From Andreesenia angusta (GTDB lineage: Bacteria > Bacillota > Clostridia > Tissierellales > Gottschalkiaceae), in assembly GCF_001855385.1 (NCBI RefSeq), contig NZ_MKIE01000010.1:1-53569 (forward strand): a stretch of 53,569 nt of DNA. Reading direction: 5' to 3'. Each line of letters starts with the position of its first letter. The stretch's first letter is position 1. The notes below the pieces were generated by a model, which was not told the origin of the DNA, ran no database searches, and was given only the letters and a program-made list of their open reading frames with translations. This document shows, piece by piece, positions 24,516 through 34,217 of the stretch. The position numbers and the translations under genes were made by a program.

Positions 24516-25466
24516 ATGAAACCTAGGTATATTGACTACAGCTTAAAGCAGTACATAGATATAAAGGGAATGGCGAGGGGAAGAGTTGCGGAGATTTCGA
24601 GCGACGTGTTCACGGTTTTGGCAGACGGCAATCTGATATACTTCGTAAAAGACGAGCAGTACCTAAGCCCCCTGTCGATAGTGGTGGAAGAGCCTGAAAA
24701 CTTTAAGGTCAAGGGGATTTCTATAAACGACGATGTGACTTTCGAATCTGGCAGAGTGGCTATAGGCGACAAGCTGGAGATGGCTATTTCAGATGTTGAA
24801 GTTATAAATATTAAATTTGAGGACTTCACAGGGACTGGAGACGAGTGTGTCTTAGGGCGCAATTTGAAGGTCATAGAGGACTGCATCTACTCTAACGGAA
24901 AGCACGAGGGGATAGCGCCTGTAGTATTTGAGATAGGTGAGTATGTAGGAGGCTACAAGAACTACTTGGACATAAAGATCCACAACAACCTGTACACATC
25001 CTTGATATTTGAGAAGATGATAAAATTTATGGACAAGATGTCGTCTGGGGAGATAGATGGAATATGGAATTACTCTGGGGAGATAGTGGGACTTGGCCCT
25101 GGGATAACTCCTTCTTCCAATGACTTTCTGTGTGGGCTTATGAACACGCTTATCTACGGCGGGAGATTTTTTGGGCTGAGCACACCGAAGGTACACAGGT
25201 TCAATGAAGAGTTGCTGCTGGGGCTAGAGTGCAAAAGAGACAGGATAAGCCACTATATAATGAAGTCGAGCATATACGGCAAGACCCAGAAGATTGTGGC
25301 CGAAGTTGTTTCAGGTGCTTTTTCACTGGAAGATGAAGAGGACTACAGGTCCAAGCTTAAGGCACTTATAAACTTCGGGGACATAACGGGAACTGACATG
25401 CTCTGCGGAATATACATGGGGTACAGGACGCTACAGAGTGAAAATTTCAGAGAAAAGCTGGTTTAA
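24516..25466 (+). CDS. AllH-like protein (DUF2877 family)
   Basis: A 316-aa protein. The segment VGLGPGITPSSNDFLCGLMN matches the GxGPGxTPSxDDFLxG hallmark of DUF2877, the family of AllH, a subunit of oxamate carbamoyltransferase in allantoin breakdown. Usual partners (AllF, AllG/FdrA-like, carbamate kinase) are not nearby, so a role in purine or ureide catabolism is inference. ATG 24516 has GGGGGA about 9 nt upstream. No membrane segment or signal peptide. It is flanked by terminators, so it is monocistronic. Confidence 0.75.
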   Translation: MKPRYIDYSLKQYIDIKGMARGRVAEISSDVFTVLADGNLIYFVKDEQYLSPLSIVVEEPENFKVKGISINDDVTFESGRVAIGDKLEMAISDVEVINIKFEDFTGTGDECVLGRNLKVIEDCIYSNGKHEGIAPVVFEIGEYVGGYKNYLDIKIHNNLYTSLIFEKMIKFMDKMSSGEIDGIWNYSGEIVGLGPGITPSSNDFLCGLMNTLIYGGRFFGLSTPKVHRFNEELLLGLECKRDRISHYIMKSSIYGKTQKIVAEVVSGAFSLEDEEDYRSKLKALINFGDITGTDMLCGIYMGYRTLQSENFREKLV

Positions 25467-25495
25467 AGGGCATACAGTTGTATGCCCTTTTATTT
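25465..25495. terminator. Bidirectional terminator between the AllH-like gene and rpoN
   Basis: AAAGGGCATAC (25465-25475), loop AGTT, GTATGCCCTTT (25480-25490) with T-rich flank on the forward strand and A-rich sequence on the left serving the reverse strand. It overlaps both convergent stop codons. Confidence 0.85.
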
Positions 25496-26821
25496 GTGTA
25501 TTTTTCTAAGTGAGGAGGTCTTTATGTTAAGCTCTTCCCTGTACTTTGAGACTGTACGCCTGGCTGTTTTGAAGCCTTCTGAGTTCAGTATCTCGGCTAG
25601 CTTCTGGTCGCTGTAGGGCTTTTTGGGGTCTTCGCTAGAAACAAGCTCGGCCAACCGTGATTTTAGCGATGAAGAGGAGTCGCCTGAAGGCGATCTCTTG
25701 CTTGAGAAAAAGAACTTGAGCGGGAAAACACCGGCAGGGGAGTGCACATACTTCCCTTTGACTGCTCTGCTCACGGTTGATTCGTGAATGCCAAGTTTCT
25801 CGGACACGTCTTTCATATTCAGAGGCAAGAGCTCTGATCTGCCTTGCAGGAAATCACTTTGAAAGAGCGCTATAGACTCTGTCACGGCTATAAGCGTGCT
25901 CTTTCTCTGCTCGATGCTCTTTAAGAGGAAGACTGCACGGTTGAGTTTTTCTGTGAGGTATACCTTGGACTTTGGATCAGAGTCGGATTCTAGGAGCTTT
26001 TTATAGTAGCTGTTTATGGAGAGCTTTGGAGATAGCGATTCCGGTATTTTGGCTTTCGGGAGATCGTCTTCGAACTCTATATATACGTCTGGGACTATGA
26101 ACTCTGTACTGATATGGCTTGCATGCTCGTACTGAAGACCTGGTTTAGGATCCAGTGAGCGGAGAAACTGTATAAGACTGTCGAGTTTTTGCAGCGACAC
26201 ACCGAGGGATTTAGACACAAGCTTCATCCTGTTTTCCGCCACGTCGGCTAGGTGGTCGTATATGATGCGCCTTAGAACCGCAGAGTCGCCGTGAGATTCG
26301 GCCTGAAGCCATAGGCACTCCTCTAAGTTTCTTGCGCCTACGCCCTTGGGGTCAAGCGACTGAACGGCTTTAAGTGACGAGATGAGAAGTTCGACCGGGA
26401 TATGAAAATGCTCTGAAAGCTCATCTAAGTCTGTGCACAAGTATCCTTTTTCGTCAAGATTCCCTATTATTATCTTGCACGACTTTAGCTCCCGCTCTGA
26501 AATGTCCAGAAAAGGAAGTTGAGAGAGTAGGTGCTCCGAGAGCGTAGGCGTGTACGAGATAGAAGGCTCTGTAATCTCGTCGTCTTTTTCGAAAGACATC
26601 TTCATCTCGTTCAAGCTTTTGAAGTAAGACGAGAAGTCTTCGGCCGACATAACAGGCTCGCCTTCGCTTTGCAGCAGAGGGTTCTGCTCCAGCTCGTCTG
26701 CGATATGCTCTAGGAGTTCGACTTGGCTTAGCTGTAGCAGCTTCAGCTGCTGCATCACAAGAGGAGAGAGCTTTAAATGCTGATTTAGTTTTGGGTTTAA
26801 AGATATAGATTGATTAATCAT
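25490..26821 (-). CDS. rpoN: RNA polymerase sigma-54 factor
   Basis: A 443-aa sigma-54. Region I is present (QHLKLSPLVMQQLKLLQLSQ), then the core-binding region, an HTH (KDVSEKLGIHESTVSRAVKG) and the RpoN box ARRTVSKYRE near the C-terminus. It directs activator-dependent transcription from -24/-12 promoters. No such promoter with the TGGCAC-N5-TTGC pattern was seen in this window, so its targets lie elsewhere. GTGGA before the ATG is a weak ribosome binding site. It is divergent from tsaD, with a shared AT-rich promoter region. Confidence 0.95.
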   Translation of the reverse strand: MINQSISLNPKLNQHLKLSPLVMQQLKLLQLSQVELLEHIADELEQNPLLQSEGEPVMSAEDFSSYFKSLNEMKMSFEKDDEITEPSISYTPTLSEHLLSQLPFLDISERELKSCKIIIGNLDEKGYLCTDLDELSEHFHIPVELLISSLKAVQSLDPKGVGARNLEECLWLQAESHGDSAVLRRIIYDHLADVAENRMKLVSKSLGVSLQKLDSLIQFLRSLDPKPGLQYEHASHISTEFIVPDVYIEFEDDLPKAKIPESLSPKLSINSYYKKLLESDSDPKSKVYLTEKLNRAVFLLKSIEQRKSTLIAVTESIALFQSDFLQGRSELLPLNMKDVSEKLGIHESTVSRAVKGKYVHSPAGVFPLKFFFSSKRSPSGDSSSSLKSRLAELVSSEDPKKPYSDQKLAEILNSEGFKTARRTVSKYREELNIKTSSLRKIHK

Positions 26822-26848
26822 AAAATTCCACGCCCAATCTTAAATTAA

Positions 26849-26870
26849 ATATGTATAATATAATTATACC
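26849..26870. promoter_or_regulatory. Shared AT-rich promoter region of rpoN and tsaD
   Basis: TATAATATAATTATA at 26854-26868 contains a -10-like TATAAT readable on both strands. Matching -35 hexamers are not clear. It lies between the divergent starts at 26821 and 26918. Confidence 0.35.
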
Positions 26871-26917
26871 ACCATAAGGGGTATTTAAGCAGACAGGACT
26901 AGAAGGGAGATTTTAAT

Positions 26918-27928
26918 TTGAAGGAAAATATATATACACTTGCGATAGAGAGCTCTTGCGACGAGACCTCTGTGGCTGTGCTGGAAAACGGGAGATCAGT
27001 GCTTTCGAACATAATATCATCTCAGATAGAGGACCACAAGCTATACGGCGGAGTCGTGCCGGAGATTGCCTCTAGGAAGCATATAGAGAATATAAACTCG
27101 GTAATAGACAGGGCTCTTGTGGAGAGCGGAATGAAGCTAGACGAGATGGACTGCATAGGCGTGACTTACGGGCCGGGGCTTGTGGGAGCTCTGCTTGTGG
27201 GGATCTCTACAGCCAAGGCTATTTCATACGCTAAGAAGATACCTCTTGTGCCTGTGAACCACATAGAGGGTCATATATACGCCAATTTCATTGAAGATGT
27301 GGAGCTTGAGCCTCCGTTCACCTGCCTTATAGTTTCGGGTGGTCATACACATCTGGCCAACATACTTGACTATGGAGAGTACGAATTCCTAGGCCAGACA
27401 AGAGACGACGCTGCCGGAGAGGCTTTCGACAAGGTGGCTAGAACGCTGGGGCTAGGATACCCTGGGGGGCCGCTTATAGACAAGCTGGCGAGCGAGGGAG
27501 ACCCTTTCAGCATAGAGTTTCCAAGGGCGAATCTAGACGGAAAGTACGACTTCAGCTTCAGCGGACTTAAGTCGGCCGTGCTGAACTATATAAACAAGGA
27601 AAAGCAAAAGGGAAACGAGCTCAACATCCCGGACATAGCCGCATCTTTTCAGCAGGCTGTTGTGGAAGTGCTGGTGGAGAAATCCATCGAGGCTGCAAAA
27701 GAGAGCGGGATGGACAAGATAGTCGTGGCTGGAGGCGTTGCAGCCAACGAAGGGCTTAGAAATCTGATGTCTAAAAGGGCGGCGGAAGAAGGGCTTGAAA
27801 CAAGATTCCCTTCAAAGATACTCTGCACAGACAATGCAGCTATGATAGGTTGTCTAGCTTATTATAACTACAAGAGAGGCATCAGGGGAGATATGAAGCT
27901 GAACGCGGTCCCTAATTTAAAACTCTAA
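26918..27928 (+). CDS. tsaD: tRNA t6A transferase TsaD
   Basis: A 336-aa ASKHA-fold enzyme that transfers threonylcarbamoyl to A37 of ANN-decoding tRNAs. The iron-binding HxxxH is in [11 protein letters not shown]; other signatures are [15 protein letters not shown] and [11 protein letters not shown]. The C-terminal [13 protein letters not shown] is intact. The TTG start follows AAGGGAGA by 8 nt. It is separated from tsaE-tsaB by 4.7 kb of unrelated genes but remains in the same neighbourhood, next to the ABC-F gene and rex as in Bacillus. Confidence 0.96.
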   Translation: MKENIYTLAIESSCDETSVAVLENGRSVLSNIISSQIEDHKLYGGVVPEIASRKHIENINSVIDRALVESGMKLDEMDCIGVTYGPGLVGALLVGISTAKAISYAKKIPLVPVNHIEGHIYANFIEDVELEPPFTCLIVSGGHTHLANILDYGEYEFLGQTRDDAAGEAFDKVARTLGLGYPGGPLIDKLASEGDPFSIEFPRANLDGKYDFSFSGLKSAVLNYINKEKQKGNELNIPDIAASFQQAVVEVLVEKSIEAAKESGMDKIVVAGGVAANEGLRNLMSKRAAEEGLETRFPSKILCTDNAAMIGCLAYYNYKRGIRGDMKLNAVPNLKL

Positions 27929-28010
27929 GTTCACTCTTTTGTAACACAGTGATTTACGAAAGCGAATATAATGTCTATGTAGTTAAATTGAGAAAAGGGA
28001 GAGTGGCTTA

Positions 28011-29306
28011 ATGAATAGGTCTAGAAAGCTCCTGCTTTTAGGAATAGGGATAATGCTCTTGATCCTGTTTATAAATCGGGTTCACAGAGAGAAGTTTAAG
28101 ATACTTTCGACTGACTTGGAGGATGTCGATAAATTAAAGTCAGAGATAGCAAAGCAGCTTCCGGACAGCGCCGAGATATCGGCTCCAGAGGAAGACGAGC
28201 TTTTTCAGCTTATGCACTTCAAGGATTCTGCCGGAGTGGAGAGGGTGCTGATACCCTACAAAAAAAACAGCAGCAACAAGCCGCTGAACCTGATGGTGCT
28301 TGAAAAAAGCGGGAACTACTGGGTTGAAGAGGAGCGGATTCCCCTTGTAGGAGAGGATTTCGACAAGATAGTTGTGGAAGACATAACGGGAAACGGGTCT
28401 GACGAGATAATGGTAGGGATTAAAATCGGAAAAAGCTCCACAAAAGGCCTGGACGTCTACGAGTTCAAAGACGGTAGCTTGGAGAAGCTGCTGAACGACA
28501 ACTACGAAGATCTCTTTGTGGCCGACTTCGACTCGGACAGCATAGGCGAGCTGATACTGCTTAAGAGCAATTCCAAGGAAAAGAACACAGAGATAAACTA
28601 CTATGAGTATAGGGATGGAAAGCTTGCGACTATAGACTCTGTGGTGCTTGAGGAGATGGAGTTCAAGGTGGACCTGAAGCTAGAGCAGATAAACCCCGAC
28701 AAGAAAGGGCTTATAGCAGAGCTTGAGACAGACGACAAGAAAGGTGTCTTAAGCGTGTTCAAAGTAGAGGGTGACAATCTGGAAAGGCTGAACTTGCTTG
28801 GAAAGAAGTCGATAGAGAACCCTTTCTTCGTGGCGTCTAGGGACATAGACAAGGACGGGGTGTTTGAGTTTCCAATACTCAAACTGAGCCCAGGGCTGGA
28901 AAAAGAGGACAGTTCGACCTGGATAACGGAGTGGTATGGGCTGAACGAAGACTACAGTCAGCTTAAGCTGGTAAAGAGGGAGTATACGGACGAAGCCAAC
29001 TTTGCACTAGACTTTTTTGAAGACTGGAATGAAGATATAGTCATAAGGCGGATTTCTGACAGAGATGGAAAACTGGAGAAAGTGGAGTTTACAAGAACGA
29101 CTCCAGGAGAAGTTGAAGAGAAGCTCTTTGGCATATCTATATACAGCTTGGACAGCTGGGAAGACATGACTAAAGAGAGCAGGGAGAGTGAAGAGATAAT
29201 AACGAAGTCCCAGGGAAGGGTGTACGTGCTTGAATCCGAGGACGGCGAGTATGATTTGGAAAGCATAAAGTCCAGATTTAGAGTTCTGGACTTGAAAGAA
29301 GACTAG
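28011..29306 (+). CDS. Membrane-anchored protein with FG-GAP/VCBS-like repeats
   Basis: A 431-aa protein, not assigned to a known gene. Residues 5-23 are a hydrophobic segment (LLLLGIGIMLLILFI) without a lipobox Cys, so it is a signal anchor with an extracellular domain. The rest contains repeated acidic loops such as VEDITGNGSDEIMVGI, VADFDSDSIGELILL and SRDIDKDGVFEFPIL, the calcium-binding-like pattern of FG-GAP/VCBS beta-propellers. A TATAAT at 27968-27973 is a likely -10. Its stop codon overlaps that of the convergent ABC-F gene. Confidence 0.7.
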   Translation: MNRSRKLLLLGIGIMLLILFINRVHREKFKILSTDLEDVDKLKSEIAKQLPDSAEISAPEEDELFQLMHFKDSAGVERVLIPYKKNSSNKPLNLMVLEKSGNYWVEEERIPLVGEDFDKIVVEDITGNGSDEIMVGIKIGKSSTKGLDVYEFKDGSLEKLLNDNYEDLFVADFDSDSIGELILLKSNSKEKNTEINYYEYRDGKLATIDSVVLEEMEFKVDLKLEQINPDKKGLIAELETDDKKGVLSVFKVEGDNLERLNLLGKKSIENPFFVASRDIDKDGVFEFPILKLSPGLEKEDSSTWITEWYGLNEDYSQLKLVKREYTDEANFALDFFEDWNEDIVIRRISDRDGKLEKVEFTRTTPGEVEEKLFGISIYSLDSWEDMTKESRESEEIITKSQGRVYVLESEDGEYDLESIKSRFRVLDLKED

Positions 29307-31213
29307 GATTCTGTAAGCAGAATCCAGTCCTCGTATTTTTGCTCCAAGAGTGTTTTTTGCTCTTGGAGCTCTTTGTTTATTTCAAGGCTTAGCTCGTGGT
29401 TTGAGTAGACTTCCGGCTCGCAGAGCCTTGCTTCTAGACTAGAGACGATTTCTTCAACTGAAGAGATGTCCTGTTCTAGATTTTTCAGCCTCTTTTTCTC
29501 TTGCCTTTCGAGCTTTTCGGCCTCTCTGTCTTTTTTCTTAAGGGCCTTCGACTGTGTCTTGTTGATCTGCTCTGGTGTTTCAGCATCTGGAGATGTCTCC
29601 AGAGACTTTTTCTCTAGATAGTAATTGTAGTCTCCGAGGTATTCATTGACGCCTTCTGGGGTCATCTCCAGAATCTTGCTCGAGATCTTGTTCAGGAAAT
29701 ACCTGTCGTGTGAAATAACCAGCACCGTTCCGTCGTAGTCCATTATGGCGTCTTCTAGGACTTCCTTAGAGTCCAAGTCGAGATGGTTAGTGGGCTCGTC
29801 CATAAGTAGGAAGTTCGACTTAGAGAGCATGAGCTTGAGCAAAGAAAGCCTGCTTCGCTCGCCACCGCTTAGGAGTGATATCTCTTTTAGGATATCGTCT
29901 CCTACAAACAGGAATCTGGCCAGCAAGCTCCTTATCTCTGTCTGGGTCAGCTTCGGGTTTTCGTTCCATATCTCGTCTAGGACTGTAGACTCTTCGCTTA
30001 AATTAGACTGTTCCTGGTCGAAATAACCTATGTGCACGTTGTGCCCTATAGCTACGTTCCCGGAGTCAGGCGCTGAAAGTCCCTGTATTACCTTGAACAA
30101 GGAGGTTTTGCCCACTCCGTTCGGGCCTATTAGCCCGGCGTGGTCGCCTTTATAAAGCCTCAAAGAGACTTCTCTGAAAATGTTCTTTTCGCCGTAGGAG
30201 AGGCTGAGCTTTTCTGCGTTCAGCACGTCGTCTCCGCTTTGGACAGACGGCTCGAAGCGAATCTTAGACCTGGCGTTTTCTCCTGGAGGGGCTTCAAGCC
30301 TCTCTATCTTGTCTAGCTTTTTCTGCCTGGACATGGCCATGTTCCTGGTGGAAGCCCTTGCCTTGTTTTTTTCCACGAACTCCTTTAGCTCTGAAATCTC
30401 CTTCTGCTGAATTTCAAATTGCTTCTTCATAAGCTCGATGTCTTTTTTACGCTTTTTCACAAACTGCGTGTAGTTTCCATTATAGGTATTTAGCTTCCCG
30501 CCTTCTAGGTGGAATATCCTAGATACAGTGCTGTCCAAAAAGTATCTGTCGTGAGATATGAGTATGATTGTGCCTTTGTAGTCTTTTATATACTTCTCAA
30601 GCCAACTGATGGCCTCTATGTCGAGGTGGTTTGTAGGCTCGTCTAGAAGGAGTATCTGCGGATTTTCAAGCAGTATCTTTCCGAGCGCCACTCTGGCTTT
30701 CTGACCCCCGCTGAGCGAAGAAATCGGAGTTGAAAGCTGATCTTCCGAGAAGCCAAGTCCCTTCAGCACTCCCTTCACTTCGCTTTTGAAACCGTATCCG
30801 TTCATAGCCTGAAACTTGTCGCTTAGATTGGCATAAGAGGACATCAGCTTTTCGAGCGCATTGGAATGCCCTAGGCTTCCCTCTTCGCTTATTCGCTGCT
30901 CGAGTTCCCTGAGGTCCTGCTCCATATCGGAGAGGTGAGAGAAGACCGAGAGCAGCTCCTCGTATATCGTATTTTCGCTTTGTACAGAAGTCTGCTGCCT
31001 GAGTATTCCAACTTTGCAGTCTTTAGGCATGTAGATTGTGCCTGAGTCGGCAGACAGCTCTCCTGTGAGTATGTTGAAGAGAGTGGACTTTCCGGCTCCG
31101 TTCAGTCCGACGAGCCCCACTTTTTCGTTTTGGTTTATTGAGAAGCTTACGTCGTCTAGAATATTGTCGACCAAGTAAGCCTTGGTTAAACTGTTGCAAG
31201 ATAGAACTATCAA
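29303..31213 (-). CDS. ABC-F family ATPase (YdiF-like)
   Basis: A 636-aa protein with two nucleotide-binding domains and no membrane domain. Walker A GLNGAGKST and GPNGVGKTS; signatures LSGGQKARVALG and LSGGERSRLSLL; a charged linker between them and a coiled-coil C-terminus. Such proteins act on the ribosome, as translation factors or in antibiotic protection. The TTG at 31213 gives the family-typical IVLSCNSLTKAY start with AAGGAT 8-10 nt upstream; a GTG at 31222 lies too close to that site. Gene order tsaD-ABC-F-rex parallels Bacillus ydiE-ydiF-ydiH. Confidence 0.9.
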   Translation of the reverse strand: MIVLSCNSLTKAYLVDNILDDVSFSINQNEKVGLVGLNGAGKSTLFNILTGELSADSGTIYMPKDCKVGILRQQTSVQSENTIYEELLSVFSHLSDMEQDLRELEQRISEEGSLGHSNALEKLMSSYANLSDKFQAMNGYGFKSEVKGVLKGLGFSEDQLSTPISSLSGGQKARVALGKILLENPQILLLDEPTNHLDIEAISWLEKYIKDYKGTIILISHDRYFLDSTVSRIFHLEGGKLNTYNGNYTQFVKKRKKDIELMKKQFEIQQKEISELKEFVEKNKARASTRNMAMSRQKKLDKIERLEAPPGENARSKIRFEPSVQSGDDVLNAEKLSLSYGEKNIFREVSLRLYKGDHAGLIGPNGVGKTSLFKVIQGLSAPDSGNVAIGHNVHIGYFDQEQSNLSEESTVLDEIWNENPKLTQTEIRSLLARFLFVGDDILKEISLLSGGERSRLSLLKLMLSKSNFLLMDEPTNHLDLDSKEVLEDAIMDYDGTVLVISHDRYFLNKISSKILEMTPEGVNEYLGDYNYYLEKKSLETSPDAETPEQINKTQSKALKKKDREAEKLERQEKKRLKNLEQDISSVEEIVSSLEARLCEPEVYSNHELSLEINKELQEQKTLLEQKYEDWILLTES

Positions 31214-31316
31214 GTTATACACATCCTTTTAAATTTCTAGCTTAATTGTACCAAAAAAAGCTTGGATATAAAACATGTAGCTTCTAATGTATACTTATGT
31301 CTTGTCACTGTAACGA

Positions 31317-31345
31317 TTGACATAATTTTAACTTTATCATAGAAT
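31317..31345 (+). promoter_or_regulatory. Sigma-A promoter of rex
   Basis: A perfect TTGACA at 31317-31322, 17-nt spacer, TAGAAT at 31340-31345. I saw no clear Rex operator (TTGTTAANNNNTTAACAA type) over it. Confidence 0.75.
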
Positions 31346-31381
31346 AGACTGTATAATTTAAAAGGAAAAGTGGGTGAAGAC

Positions 31382-32032
31382 ATGGCGAAGCATGGTAAAG
31401 TTTCTATGGCGGTTGTGAGGAGGCTTCCTAAGTATCACAGGTATTTAGGCGAACTTATGGAAAATGACATAAAGAGAATTTCTTCATATGAACTGAGCAA
31501 ACTTACGGGATTTACAGCATCGCAAATAAGGCAGGATTTTAACAATTTTGGAGGATTCGGTCAGCAAGGATATGGATACAACGTGGAGGAGCTATACAAT
31601 CAGTTGGGGAACATACTGGGGCTTGACAAAGGATACAACACTATAATAATAGGGGCTGGGAATCTGGGGCAGGCCATAGCCAACTACAGGAATTTCGACA
31701 ACAGAGGTTTTAGGCTTATAGGCATATTCGAGAAGAACCCTAGGTACATGGGTCTTAAGATAAGGGATATACCTATAATGGATATAGATGAGCTTGAAGG
31801 CTTCTCAAAAGATCACAAGGTGGACATAGCTGTAATAACTACCCCGAAAGAGGCGGCTCAGGAGATAGCCGACAGGGTAATAGCGCTTGGGGTTGAAGCT
31901 ATATGGAACTTCGCACCAGTGGACATAAAGGTACCAGAGGGGATAGTGGTAGAAAATGTTCATCTGAGCGAAAGCCTGCTTGCGCTTTCGTTTTTGATAA
32001 AGGAAAGCAAGCGAGAATCTGAAAATGTTTAA
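31382..32032 (+). CDS. rex: Redox-sensing transcriptional repressor Rex
   Basis: A 216-aa NADH/NAD+ sensor controlling fermentation genes. N-terminal winged helix (AVVRRLPKYHRYLGELMEND, then FTASQIRQDFNNFGGFGQQG); Rossmann domain with GAGNLGQAIANY. ATG 31382 follows GGGTGA; a GTG at 31370 is possible. Length is typical. It is transcribed from its own promoter and has no cotranscribed partner. Confidence 0.95.
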   Translation: MAKHGKVSMAVVRRLPKYHRYLGELMENDIKRISSYELSKLTGFTASQIRQDFNNFGGFGQQGYGYNVEELYNQLGNILGLDKGYNTIIIGAGNLGQAIANYRNFDNRGFRLIGIFEKNPRYMGLKIRDIPIMDIDELEGFSKDHKVDIAVITTPKEAAQEIADRVIALGVEAIWNFAPVDIKVPEGIVVENVHLSESLLALSFLIKESKRESENV

Positions 32033-32056
32033 AGTTTGTTAGAATAGGTATAATAT
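32030..32056 (+). promoter_or_regulatory. Promoter before chemoreceptor 1, hybrid sigma-A/sigma-28 appearance
   Basis: TAAAGTTT at 32030-32037, identical to the enterobacterial sigma-28 -35 element, is followed after 11 nt by TATAATAT, which is a sigma-A-type -10 and not GCCGATAA. It overlaps the end of rex. Which sigma uses it cannot be told from sequence. Confidence 0.35.
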
Positions 32057-32094
32057 AGTTATAGGAAAATTAAATAATGAGGAGGCATAGGTGA

Positions 32095-34131
32095 TTGAGG
32101 GAGAAGACTAAATCAAACAAGAGACTTGGGGGTCGTCTTGGCGGGATGGGCCTTAAGAACAAGATAATCAGCATGCTGATCGTATTTATAGTGATACCTG
32201 TATTACTTGTAGGGGGAAGCGCCTACTTAAAGTCCAAGGACATAATAAGAGCGCAGCAGACGAACACAGGTGTCATTGTAAGGTCGCAGGCTGAGAACTA
32301 TATGAAGATGTACTTTGAAGGGGTTGAAAAGGAGCTTAATCTGATTGGCTCTATGTCTAATGTGGGAAATGTCATGGAGGACCCCGAGGTTATGAAGAAC
32401 CTTGAGAAAGCTTTCAAAAACTTGAATGAAAACAATGAGCATCTGCTGAGCTTATTTGTGGGGACTACAGACAACAAGATGACTTTCATACCCTATGCTG
32501 AAGTTTCGGCGGACTTCAAAGTTGCAGAGAGGCCGTGGTACAAGCAGATAGAGAATCAGAAAGAGATAAAGTGGTCAGAGCCATATGTGGACGAGAGCAC
32601 TGGAGAGATGGTCATAACGGCCGCCTACCCTATATACAAGGAAGGGGTGTTCATAGGTGGGCTTGGAGCGGACATATCCCTTATGGGGCTTTCTGAGGAC
32701 TTGGCTGCGATAGACTTGGGAGAAGGTGGAGGAATATCGCTGATGTCAGAAGACGGCACCATATTCGCACATCCTGTAAAAGAGCTTATAGGCAAGAAGA
32801 GCTCGTCTCAGAAGCTTATAGAAGGACTTCAGAATGGAGAAAGCGCCCTAGAGGACTCGTTCGTGGGAAAAGACACTGGGGAGCTTATCAGGAAGGACTA
32901 TATGATTTCAGCTGAGCAGTTTGGTGGCGCCAGGCTTGTGACAGAGATGAGCAAGGGGAATGTGGAAGCTGAAGCCAAGAAGATACTTCTCTACGCCGGA
33001 TTTGTTGGACTTCTCACGGTGGCATTCGGAATACTTATAGCCTACCTCTTTGGAAGGCGTATAACCAAGAACATATACAAGCTGATGGACCAGGTGGCGG
33101 AGATAGAGTCTGGAAACCTAAAGCGTCTCGAATCCATAGTCTCGGGGGACGAGATAGGAAAGCTTGGATCTGGATTTGAAGCCATGGTTGAAAAGCTGAG
33201 AAACCTTGTGGAGCATATAAAATCTGTTTCAAGCGAAGTCACAGAGTCGTCTGGAAAGCTCGCTTATACGGCGAACGAGACAAGGGTGTCTTCTGAGGAC
33301 GTGACAAGGACGGTCGAGGAAATCGCAAACGGAGCGTCAGATCAGGCAGGAGACGCCGAGAAAGCAGTTGGAGAAGTCTCCATGCTTTCGGAAAAGCTTC
33401 AGTACTTGAGCAAAGAGTCTGAAGAGGTGCTGGACTTCACTAGAAACATAGTGAAAACAAGTGCTGAGAGTAAGAATGTAGTTGAAGAGCTTAAGCACAA
33501 GGCTGAGGAGAACAAGGAGAGCACAGAGAACATAGAAGAGATAATAATAGGGCTTGATGAAAAGGTGAACTCTGTTGGAGAGATACTGGAAACTATAGAC
33601 TCCATAACAGAGCAGACCAATCTGCTTGCGCTCAACGCCTCGATAGAGGCTGCAAGGGCCGGCGAACATGGGAAGGGGTTTGCCGTGGTTGCCGAGGAGA
33701 TCAGGAAGCTTGCGCAGAGCTCTAGGGACTCGTCTGACGAGATAAAGGGCATAATCCAAGGTGTCCAGAGCGAGAGCAAGAGGACTGTGGACACTATGGA
33801 GTCTGTAAAGGCCATAAACGACTCGCAAAACGAGTCTGTCATAATGGTCGACAAGTCCTTCGAGACTATAAACAGCCTTATAGCAGAAGTGAATGAAAAG
33901 ATATCTAATATGGCAGAGTACTTCGAGGAGATGGATCAGCTTAGGGAGAGCGTGGTATCTTCTATGGAGAATATATCAGCAGTTTCAGAGGAGACGGCAG
34001 CAGCTGCCGAAGAGGTCACTGCTTCTATGGTTCAACAGAACGAGCTTGTAGAAGAGGTATCCAAGGCTTCAAGCGATCTAAGCAGCCTTGCAGAGAGGTT
34101 GAACCAGGAGATAAATACATTCACTGTGTAA
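32095..34131 (+). CDS. Methyl-accepting chemotaxis protein 1
   Basis: A 678-aa transmembrane chemoreceptor. TM1 near residues 22-43, an extracellular dCache-type sensor ([20 protein letters not shown] is the typical dCache segment), TM2 near 302-322 ([18 protein letters not shown]), HAMP, then the signalling coiled coil with the hairpin tip [20 protein letters not shown]. The TTG start follows GAGGAGG by 9 nt. The ligand is unknown; dCache sensors commonly bind amino acids. No chemotaxis genes adjoin it. Confidence 0.95.
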   Translation: MREKTKSNKRLGGRLGGMGLKNKIISMLIVFIVIPVLLVGGSAYLKSKDIIRAQQTNTGVIVRSQAENYMKMYFEGVEKELNLIGSMSNVGNVMEDPEVMKNLEKAFKNLNENNEHLLSLFVGTTDNKMTFIPYAEVSADFKVAERPWYKQIENQKEIKWSEPYVDESTGEMVITAAYPIYKEGVFIGGLGADISLMGLSEDLAAIDLGEGGGISLMSEDGTIFAHPVKELIGKKSSSQKLIEGLQNGESALEDSFVGKDTGELIRKDYMISAEQFGGARLVTEMSKGNVEAEAKKILLYAGFVGLLTVAFGILIAYLFGRRITKNIYKLMDQVAEIESGNLKRLESIVSGDEIGKLGSGFEAMVEKLRNLVEHIKSVSSEVTESSGKLAYTANETRVSSEDVTRTVEEIANGASDQAGDAEKAVGEVSMLSEKLQYLSKESEEVLDFTRNIVKTSAESKNVVEELKHKAEENKESTENIEEIIIGLDEKVNSVGEILETIDSITEQTNLLALNASIEAARAGEHGKGFAVVAEEIRKLAQSSRDSSDEIKGIIQGVQSESKRTVDTMESVKAINDSQNESVIMVDKSFETINSLIAEVNEKISNMAEYFEEMDQLRESVVSSMENISAVSEETAAAAEEVTASMVQQNELVEEVSKASSDLSSLAERLNQEINTFTV

Positions 34132-34143
34132 AAAGCAGGATTC

Positions 34144-34177
34144 AAGACAGGAGATAGAGCTCTCCTGTCTTTTTTTG
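34144..34177 (+). terminator. Rho-independent terminator after chemoreceptor 1
   Basis: GACAGGAGA (34146-34154), loop TAGAGC, TCTCCTGTC (34161-34169), then eight Ts. Confidence 0.9.
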
Positions 34178-34217
34178 TGGTAAACTGTATATAATACTGC
34201 GAGAAGGTGGAGACAAG

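Noticed and set aside
31223..31381. Rex operator upstream of rex
   Set aside because: No inverted repeat close to TTGTTAA-N4-TTAACAA was seen over the promoter.
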